A DNA stretch of 64,000 bases from Alistipes shahii WAL 8301 (GTDB lineage: Bacteria; Bacteroidota; Bacteroidia; Bacteroidales; Rikenellaceae). Every line of letters begins with the position of its first letter. Position 1 is the stretch's first letter. Both the position numbers and the translations under genes were made by a program. The stretch lies in the NCBI RefSeq assembly GCF_025145845.1, contig NZ_CP102253.1:2790001-2854000 (forward strand), in the 5' to 3' direction. Under the pieces are notes generated by a model. The model saw nothing but the letters and a program-made list of their open reading frames with translations. It did no database searches and had not been told where the DNA came from. Below are positions 57,759 to 64,000 of the stretch, one piece after another.

Positions 57759-59924
57759 ATGGAAAACCAAAAGAAAGACCAACTGGTATATGAAATAGAT
57801 TTGAATGCACCTACCATATTTTCGATGGTAAACGAAGCAAAGGTTAATCCCGAAAAGGCTAACGCTGCCATTTCTTTGGATTATATTGGAAATGCTGGGG
57901 ATGGAGGTGCATGGACAATGCGATTGGAACAAGGTGATAAATTGGGGGACTTTGTGGATAGAGTGCCTTTTGGTGTCTTGGATAAAACTATTACCGGGTT
58001 GGGGGCTACTACTTTGGAGTTGGAAACACAAGTTCGAGATTCTATTATCGTAGTGCCTACAAAGTCTTTGGCCTACAATAAACATCTTACTACTGAGCAA
58101 CGGATGGGACGGAATAGCTCCATGTATATAGGAAGCCCGATCGGGAATATTCTGACAGATATAACGATTGAAGATATACAAGAATATTTGGGTCTTGATA
58201 ATGGCAAGCGCAAGAAATTTTTAGTTGTGGCAGATAGTCTGTGGAAAGTCATTAAAGCAATCGGTCCGAGAGTGTATCACGATTACTTTTTAATGGTCGA
58301 TGAAATTGACACGATGCAGTCTGATAGTGTGTATCGGCCTAATCTCGAAAAAGTGATAGATTATTATTTCCGATTTGACCGAACTATGCGAGCGGCGGTA
58401 ACTGCGACGCTAAGGACTTTTTCAGATGAACGTTTGTTGGATGAATCTTATGTAACGACAGTTTGGGAACATAATCCGGTACGTGACATTCGATTGATTG
58501 AGGCCAGAGAGGTGGATGTAATGGCGGAAAAAGTGATACGAAATTTGCTGGAACGTTCGGAGGCTGAAAAGATTTTAGTTGCCTATAATTCGCTCGATGG
58601 TATTCTGAACATTATAAATATTATATCGCAAGGAAAACACCCGGAATACAGGCAATTATGCGGCGTATTGTGTAGTGGCCGAAATCAAGATAAGGTAAAG
58701 GATTATGTGGAGAATGTATTGGATGAGAATAACAACCTGCAAAAGCGTATTGTCTTTATGACTTGCGCCTATTTTGCAGGAATTGATATTAACGACAGAT
58801 GTCATGTTATTTCCATTTCTTCCAACTATCAGCCTTTTACTTTGTTGTCTCCCGAAAGACTGACCCAGATACAGGGTCGATGCAGAAACGGAGTTTTATC
58901 TGAAACAATAATCTATGATATAACTCCGATGGAGAATACGAAACAAACCTTGAAAGAGTATAAAACTGTTTTGATAAATAAGGCTAAAAAATTCTCAAAT
59001 GCAGTTGACGGGCTCAATCAACTTTGTAAATCCGATCCTGATTTGTCTGATATGGGTGTGTTTGTAGAACAGATACTCACCATGAAAGCCGAAGGTCAGG
59101 TTGCCAAGAATTATCCAGTCACGATTATTCGGAAAAATATAGATGGCAAGATTGTACCTGCTTATTTCAATATAGATGCTCTATTGGAAAAATGGGAATT
59201 GCATCATACACTATATAGCCAGTCTGGGGCTTTATTGGAAAAATTGAAAGAACAACATCATGTGGATTTTGAACAATCTGAACAAGAAAAGTCTGGGCGA
59301 CATATTGGTTCTATCCAACAGGTGAAAGCTTACAATAAGGAAGTGCTGGCCCAAACCTTATCTATCGCAAAAGAGGCTTTGTTGAATTGGGAGCATGAGG
59401 GTGCTAATATGGAAGCGCTTGATGGCTTAATGAGGAGCACCAACAGACAAGAGGTGCTATTTTACACACGGTTCAAACGATTGTATCCATATTTTGAGAC
59501 AGAATTTTTGGTGGATAAATTAATTGAGTTGCAGGGTGATAAACGCGAGTTTATGAGTTTGAATAATTCGCTTATATTTTGGGCATTAGATGATACTCAT
59601 GCTTTTAAGTCTCATGTTCTTGCGAAATTTGAGTGTGAAAAACTTACCCAAGGACCAATTAGAATTCGTCAGACTGAACGAACCGTTAAAATGAAAGAGG
59701 TAATTGATGCTTATTTTAAAGGACTAAAATTGGATCGGACTGCTTATCCTAAATTATTTACTCAATTCTTTAATGCAAAGTCGAAGACCCGTAGAACCGG
59801 TATATATAGGATAACCTCGCTTAATCCGTATAATTATCCTGTACCCAAGAAGAGAATTACAGATGCAGATAAGGTAAATTTAGTTGAATTCATTAGTGTC
59901 CCGTTAAAATTGGGACGAAGTTAA
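57759..59924 (+). CDS. Helicase-like protein with GxGATT P-loop, 3' end displaced by an IS
   Basis: This 721-residue protein resembles DEAD/DEAH-type helicases: TGLGATT near residue 80 in the Walker A place, with Ala instead of Lys, IIVVPTKSLAY (motif Ia), MVDEIDTM near 185 (Walker B), and RLTQIQGRCRNG near 385 (motif VI). P-loops of this GATT form occur in phage and mobile-element helicases of Bacteroidales, as I recall. The last codons from 59890 belong to the IS. If the IS is removed the frame continues VELFVWPNRPA and stops at 61250-61252. The protein is thus altered only in its last dozen residues and may still work. Confidence 0.75.
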   Translation: MENQKKDQLVYEIDLNAPTIFSMVNEAKVNPEKANAAISLDYIGNAGDGGAWTMRLEQGDKLGDFVDRVPFGVLDKTITGLGATTLELETQVRDSIIVVPTKSLAYNKHLTTEQRMGRNSSMYIGSPIGNILTDITIEDIQEYLGLDNGKRKKFLVVADSLWKVIKAIGPRVYHDYFLMVDEIDTMQSDSVYRPNLEKVIDYYFRFDRTMRAAVTATLRTFSDERLLDESYVTTVWEHNPVRDIRLIEAREVDVMAEKVIRNLLERSEAEKILVAYNSLDGILNIINIISQGKHPEYRQLCGVLCSGRNQDKVKDYVENVLDENNNLQKRIVFMTCAYFAGIDINDRCHVISISSNYQPFTLLSPERLTQIQGRCRNGVLSETIIYDITPMENTKQTLKEYKTVLINKAKKFSNAVDGLNQLCKSDPDLSDMGVFVEQILTMKAEGQVAKNYPVTIIRKNIDGKIVPAYFNIDALLEKWELHHTLYSQSGALLEKLKEQHHVDFEQSEQEKSGRHIGSIQQVKAYNKEVLAQTLSIAKEALLNWEHEGANMEALDGLMRSTNRQEVLFYTRFKRLYPYFETEFLVDKLIELQGDKREFMSLNNSLIFWALDDTHAFKSHVLAKFECEKLTQGPIRIRQTERTVKMKEVIDAYFKGLKLDRTAYPKLFTQFFNAKSKTRRTGIYRITSLNPYNYPVPKKRITDADKVNLVEFISVPLKLGRS

Positions 59925-61216
59925 TATTAATCAAATAGTCCCTCCAAGAGGGGATAATCGAGTTCTTTGACATCGTTGAAATTAGTCTTTTCGAAGAGAT
60001 CTCTCAGTGGAGTCTTATCCGTTAGTGAGATGCTCAAAATCTGCAGGACCTCATAAGTTGACCGCTTTAGTCGCATGTCGTGTTGGACGATGGCGACAAG
60101 GCAATAAGTTATGATTGCAGAGCAAATTTGTATTCTGACAGCGTTCTCTGTAGTGCCCCAGAATTTCTTAATCTTGAGGTGCTGCTTGAGCCACTTGAAG
60201 AACAACTCAATCTGCCATCGGTTCTTGTAGAGATTAGCAATTTCGAGAGCGGTAAGATGGAATGCATTCGTCAAAAATGCGAAGTCTCTGTCTTGCTCGT
60301 CATCGTGAAATCTCACAAGTCGCAGCCTCTCAGGAAACTTCTTCTGTGTGTTCACATCCGTGAGTTCAATAACGGAATCAGAAAGCACATTCTTAGGCAA
60401 TCTACGTTTCCATTTCGTACACTTGTACTGTAAGTTCTTCTTCGCCCGAACCACGAAGTATGATTCATTAAGACAAATCTTGTAGAGTTCCTTGAATGCA
60501 TTGTAACCACGGTCAAATACGTAGTAAGAACCTGATTCATAGGGAATCTCCTTCATTGCCTTTGAATCGTGTACCGATGCAGTCGTAATATGGAAGAAAG
60601 CAGAAACTTGGGACTCCAGATCATAAAGGACATGCGCCTTAACGCCTCCTTTCTTCTTGCGGAACTTTGCCCACCAGAATACTGACAAGCAGAGCGGAAT
60701 CGTTGTTGAATCAAATGCATAAACATTCCCCTTCAGCTTGAAGATGTCGGTTGCTCGTTTCTTGCGAGCCTGTTCCATCATGAAGAAGGCAAAGTCTTCA
60801 AAGATCCTGTAGTCACGATTCTGATTCGCTGTGGCAAATGTCGTTTTCGCTATTGGATTACGCCCCATTCCAAGGTGATAACATTTGGATTGGTGAGTCT
60901 CCAATGCAACGACAACATCACGCAGGCTCTCACGGTTACAGAGTTGTCCGAACATGAGTGCCATGAGCTGATTCCAGCAGGTGAAGTTCTTGACATACCT
61001 GTTCCCATCATACTTGTCAACCAGGTGACGGAACTTGTTGTTGTCGAGAAATGCAACCAATTGAGCGAATACATATTTGTCTTTGTTCATAGAGCAGTCC
61101 CTTTATGGGCTGCAAAATTACAAATTCAAATCGTCGCACATGAAAAATTACTTCTAATAGACTATGTTTCAACTATTTCAAAGACCGACTTGCCCGCTTT
61201 TACGGGACAGTAGTGA
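59890..61216 (-). mobile_element. IS4-family insertion sequence, 1327 bp, with 7-bp target duplication
   Basis: The ends TCATTAGTGTCCCGT (left) and, as reverse complement, TCACTACTGTCCCGT (right) form imperfect inverted repeats that extend inward over AAAA and GGG blocks. GTTGAAT flanks both sides (59883-59889 and 61217-61223). Removing the IS and one copy restores the reading frame of the helicase gene, which supports the borders. Confidence 0.8.
59927..61090 (-). CDS. IS4-family transposase
   Basis: This 387-residue DDE transposase has an N-terminal DUF4372-like domain (FAQLVAFLDNNKFRHLVDKY), then DDE motifs: VYAFDSTTIPL (first Asp), YVFDRGYNAF (second Asp) and the Y-x2-R-x3-E-x6-K signature in NRWQIELFFKWLKQHLK. 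Length is normal and the gene is intact, so the IS may be active. It is antisense to the helicase gene it interrupts. Confidence 0.92.
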   Translation of the reverse strand: MNKDKYVFAQLVAFLDNNKFRHLVDKYDGNRYVKNFTCWNQLMALMFGQLCNRESLRDVVVALETHQSKCYHLGMGRNPIAKTTFATANQNRDYRIFEDFAFFMMEQARKKRATDIFKLKGNVYAFDSTTIPLCLSVFWWAKFRKKKGGVKAHVLYDLESQVSAFFHITTASVHDSKAMKEIPYESGSYYVFDRGYNAFKELYKICLNESYFVVRAKKNLQYKCTKWKRRLPKNVLSDSVIELTDVNTQKKFPERLRLVRFHDDEQDRDFAFLTNAFHLTALEIANLYKNRWQIELFFKWLKQHLKIKKFWGTTENAVRIQICSAIITYCLVAIVQHDMRLKRSTYEVLQILSISLTDKTPLRDLFEKTNFNDVKELDYPLLEGLFD

Positions 61217-61253
61217 GTTGAATTATTTGTTTGGCCTAATAGACCAGCGTAAA

Positions 61254-61277
61254 CGCCTATCTTTTAGATTATAGGCG
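61254..61277 (+). terminator. Hairpin after the original helicase stop
   Basis: CGCCTAT (61254-61260) pairs with ATAGGCG (61271-61277), directly after the TAA that would end the helicase without the IS. It was probably that gene's terminator. Confidence 0.55.
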
Positions 61278-61491
61278 AGATAGATGTTCAATGCTAAGAT
61301 TTATTGCGCAGTTATTTGTTATATAATTATTCCAATCAGCAGTTGAACTGCTGTGATTTATAAGTTTAACTGAGGTCATTTAAGCCTCGGAATTAGTTGT
61401 AAATATTTGAAAATCAAGGGATGAAAATACTTGCAAAATCCTTGGAAATCAGTAACTTAAAGTAAAAAAATACCCCTATTTTTTGCTTGTT

Positions 61492-62406
61492 ATGATTCCC
61501 AAGGACAAAGAGTATAGACTAATAAAAATCTATATGTATATCTGCGATATGTACGAACAAAGCCTCAAATACCATTGCCAAAGATACAGCAATAATTCGA
61601 AACCGTTGTTCTCCGACGAGGAAATCCTCACGATTTATTTCTTTGTCGGTCATGAGCAGAAGTACACCCTCATCAAGGATATTCACAACTTCGCTAAAGA
61701 GTACTTGCGCGACTGGTTCCCGAACCTGGTGTCCTATCAGACATTCAATTACCGTCTCAACAGGATGGCCGGTGCTGTTAGGGAACTGTCCTCGCAGTTA
61801 TTAAGGATGTTCAGGCCTTCTGACTGTCAGGATGATACCGTGATTGTTGACTCGATGCCGATAATCACATGCTGCGGAAGAAACCGTACAGGCAAGGTCG
61901 CCAGAGATATCGCAGACAAAGGATACTGTTCCACCAAGAACCTGTACTATCATGGACTAAAGCTTCACATGGTAGGATATCGCAGGAAAGGGCATCTTCC
62001 TCATCCGTGCCAGATAGCGCTCTCTCCTGCCTCCGAGAATGACCTGAAGGTCTTCCAGAGCGAATGCATGCCGGATCTTTTCAACAAGAAGATCTTCGCT
62101 GACAAGATATACCGAAGCAATGACTACTGGGAGCAGGAAAGACGCGATAAGGCCAATGAGTTCTACGCTCCCGTCAAGTCAATCAAAGGGGCTCCTGAAG
62201 AAGAGAAGCAGAGAAGCAAGGCCGCTGATGACATTTATTCGCAAGCCGTTTCATCTGTCAGGGAACCCATTGAAGCGCTATTCAGTTGGCTGAACGAAAA
62301 AACAAATATTCAAAGAGCTTCAAAGTGCCGCTCTACTTGCGGACTGCTAATTCATACGATGGGAAAGGTAGCCATCGCATTTTTATATCTTATTTTCAAC
62401 TACTGA
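61492..62406 (+). CDS. IS982-family transposase
   Basis: This 304-residue transposase starts at the ATG at 61492 (MIPKDKEYRLIKIY). IS982 features are VDSMPIITCCGRN (first Asp), DKGYCSTKNLYYHGLKLH, KKIFADKIYR and the C-terminal Glu region REPIEALFSWLNEKTNIQ. It seems complete. I could not fix the inverted repeats; a hairpin (AAGGGCGGGA/TCCTGCCCTT, about 62437-62468) lies beyond the stop. Confidence 0.9.
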   Translation: MIPKDKEYRLIKIYMYICDMYEQSLKYHCQRYSNNSKPLFSDEEILTIYFFVGHEQKYTLIKDIHNFAKEYLRDWFPNLVSYQTFNYRLNRMAGAVRELSSQLLRMFRPSDCQDDTVIVDSMPIITCCGRNRTGKVARDIADKGYCSTKNLYYHGLKLHMVGYRRKGHLPHPCQIALSPASENDLKVFQSECMPDLFNKKIFADKIYRSNDYWEQERRDKANEFYAPVKSIKGAPEEEKQRSKAADDIYSQAVSSVREPIEALFSWLNEKTNIQRASKCRSTCGLLIHTMGKVAIAFLYLIFNY

Positions 62407-62827
62407 TTCAAATTAATTATAAAACTAAGTGCGCATAAGGGCGGGATTATCCAACTCCTGCCCTTATCCTAAGTAAATGAATCTGTTGGTGTTGGCAAAC
62501 ATTATTATTAATAAGACATTATTTCCTGAGCCCTAAGTTCTAACTATTTTATTTTTTATTTGACATCTATATACTTCAATGTACCAAACTGAAAATAGGA
62601 TGTCTTATATGCAAATATAGGTTTTTTCTTTGAAAATCCATATTCAAGGCAAAATACAAGTCATTCAAAGTCAGCCACAATGGTTGGCTTTTTTCATTTT
62701 CTTTGAAAATTTTTCCGAAAATAGTGCAAAATCGGGCTTCGTGTGGTAATATAATCATATATAATCCAAATTCATTGGGATTCATTTAATCCAAACCGGA
62801 ATTGGATTCGATTTACCAAATGCCACA
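62407..62827. other. 420-base stretch between two IS genes, no gene seen
   Basis: AT-rich. It holds a terminator-like hairpin AGCCA/TGGCT with a T run (62673-62695) and, nearer the next gene, AATCCAA/TTGGATT palindromes (62790-62809) that may be the left end of the IS1595-type element. Confidence 0.4.
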
Positions 62828-63748
62828 ATGATAAGGTCGCTGATAGATTTATTGAGAAACTTGCAATCCGAGGAGGATTGTAGGCTTTTCTTGGAAAATA
62901 TCAGGTGGCATGGTGTTCCGGTTTGTCCTCATTGTGGCAGTAAGTCGGAAGAACATTACAAACTGACCAATGGCGGTGTATTCCGAGGGCTATACAAATG
63001 CAAGGATTGCCGGGAACGATTTACCGTAACGGTAGGAACCATGTTCGAGGGTTCGCATATTCCTTTGCAGAAATGGTTTATAGCGATATACGTATTCTTG
63101 GCTCATAAGAAAGGCATAAGCAGTACCCAATTGCATAAAGATATTGCAGTTACGCAGAAAACTGCTTGGTTTATGTTGAGTCGGATACGTTATAGCATCA
63201 GATATAATGCGGATATTGACTTTGGCGATATTACGCAGGTCGATGAAACGTATATCGGAGGCAAGAACAAGAATCGGAATGCAGGCAAACGGTTGAAGAA
63301 TACAAGAGGCCGTAGTCTTAAATTGAAAGCACCTGTAATGGGTCTGTTATCCGATGGAAAAGTCTATGTAGAGCCTATTCCGAAAGCCAGCAAATGGATA
63401 TTGCATGGTGTGATAAATTCACTTGTGCCGAAAGGAACTACTGTTGTTACCGACGGCTGGTATGGCTACAAGGGTTTGTCGGAAAATTATGTGCATAAAG
63501 TAGTAGACCACCATAGAGGAGAATATGTCAAAGGCGGTTATCATACGAATTCGATTGAAGGTTTTTGGAGCCAACTGAAACGTGGCATAATAGGAGTTTA
63601 TCATTTGGTTACTCGGAAACATTTGGAATTGTACTGCGATGAATTTGCATACCGATATAATACGAGGAATTTGACGGATGGGGAAAGATTCAGCCAATTC
63701 CTGTCCTTTGCCAAAAACCGATTAAGATACCAGATGTTGATATTGTAA
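62828..63748 (+). CDS. IS1595-family (ISXO2-like) transposase
   Basis: This 306-residue transposase has an N-terminal zinc ribbon (CPHCGSKSEE, then CKDCRERF, residues 33-66), a helix-turn-helix (STQLHKDIAVTQKTAWFML) and an ISXO2-type DDE domain: QVDETYIGGKNKN (Asp), VTDGWYGY (Asp), HTNSIEGFWSQLKRG (Glu or equivalent). It appears complete. The ATG at 62828 is used as start. Confidence 0.92.
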   Translation: MIRSLIDLLRNLQSEEDCRLFLENIRWHGVPVCPHCGSKSEEHYKLTNGGVFRGLYKCKDCRERFTVTVGTMFEGSHIPLQKWFIAIYVFLAHKKGISSTQLHKDIAVTQKTAWFMLSRIRYSIRYNADIDFGDITQVDETYIGGKNKNRNAGKRLKNTRGRSLKLKAPVMGLLSDGKVYVEPIPKASKWILHGVINSLVPKGTTVVTDGWYGYKGLSENYVHKVVDHHRGEYVKGGYHTNSIEGFWSQLKRGIIGVYHLVTRKHLELYCDEFAYRYNTRNLTDGERFSQFLSFAKNRLRYQMLIL

Positions 63749-63795
63749 TTGTCAATGTGCATATATACATATACCAAACAAAAACATAGAATGAT

Positions 63796-63915
63796 ATGAA
63801 TGTAACGACACTTTGGTATTGGGCACAGAATGCAGCCAAGACGAAAAAAACTGTGGATGTAATTATTGTCGGAACAAAGGGCACGATTGTAAAAACGACC
63901 GTACAACCGAAATGA
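63796..63915 (+). CDS. 39-residue small protein downstream of the IS1595 transposase
   Basis: The frame MNVTTLWYWAQNAAKTKKTV continues DVIIVGTKGTIVKT and ends QPK. It lies 47 bases after the transposase. I believe similar short frames accompany IS1595-type genes in Bacteroidales, but this is memory only. The remaining bases to 64000 show no further gene. Confidence 0.4.
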   Translation: MNVTTLWYWAQNAAKTKKTVDVIIVGTKGTIVKTTVQPK

Positions 63916-64000
63916 TTGCTGAAATTCCGATTTTGCAATATCATCTGAAATGACTACTTTTAATGTCGATTTATACAAACCTTAAAAAACGCAGTTATGA

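Overview
The window looks like a gut Bacteroidota chromosome, most like Alistipes or a relative. The signs are SusC/SusD outer-membrane pairs, an ECF sigma/FecR pair, promoters of the TTTG-N19/20-TAnnTTTG type, no clear Shine-Dalgarno sites, and several Bacteroidales-type tyrosine recombinases. The genus is inferred from these signs and from base composition; it is not proven.

Layout. (1) 1-12.6 kb, chromosomal nutrient uptake: a minus-strand locus (partial SusD, an STN-domain SusC, FecR, ECF sigma), then a plus-strand tyrosine recombinase and a second SusC/SusD pair. (2) 12.7-23.4 kb, element A, AT-rich: it begins in a tRNA-Phe gene, with an integrase just downstream, a ParB-like protein, an origin-like repeat region, a broken two-winged-helix gene, a three-TM protein with two tiny proline-tailed peptides, a BspA-like surface lipoprotein and a SIR2-like protein. 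(3) 23.4-56.4 kb, element B: a GC-richer defence island bounded by a second tRNA-Phe gene (attL) and an exact 24-bp copy of its 3' end (attR). It holds an integrase, an MBL-fold hydrolase, a tripartite HipBST system, small HTH and DUF3408 genes, a structured non-coding stretch with a striking 8-nt periodic array, a DprA-like gene, a WYL-HAD/zinc-ribbon/PD-(D/E)XK/beta-CASP operon, an AddAB-like helicase-nuclease pair with a further PD-(D/E)XK protein, an AAA+ ATPase, an amber-interrupted WYL regulator, and a Druantia III-like DruH/DruE pair. (4) 56.4 kb to the end, element C, AT-rich: an integrase related to that of element A, a helicase with an atypical P-loop whose 3' end was displaced by an IS4-type insertion, then IS982 and IS1595 transposases.

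How it fits together. The tRNA-Phe locus has taken up elements in tandem. Element C entered the site first and B later inserted between the tRNA and C. A is flanked by a 52-bp duplication of the 5' part of the tRNA gene. B carries no relaxase or conjugation genes that I can see, so it is probably mobilised in trans or stranded. Its cargo is mostly nucleases, helicases, regulators and a toxin-antitoxin system, the usual make-up of an anti-phage island.

Signals best worth a second look: the 44-unit degenerate octanucleotide array at 29281-29632; the WYL-HAD operon at 31397-36355; the three-TM gene with two proline-tailed micro-ORFs at 17160-18036; the in-frame UGA codons at Trp-like positions in two element A genes; and the three operators spaced exactly 41 bp apart upstream of hipB.
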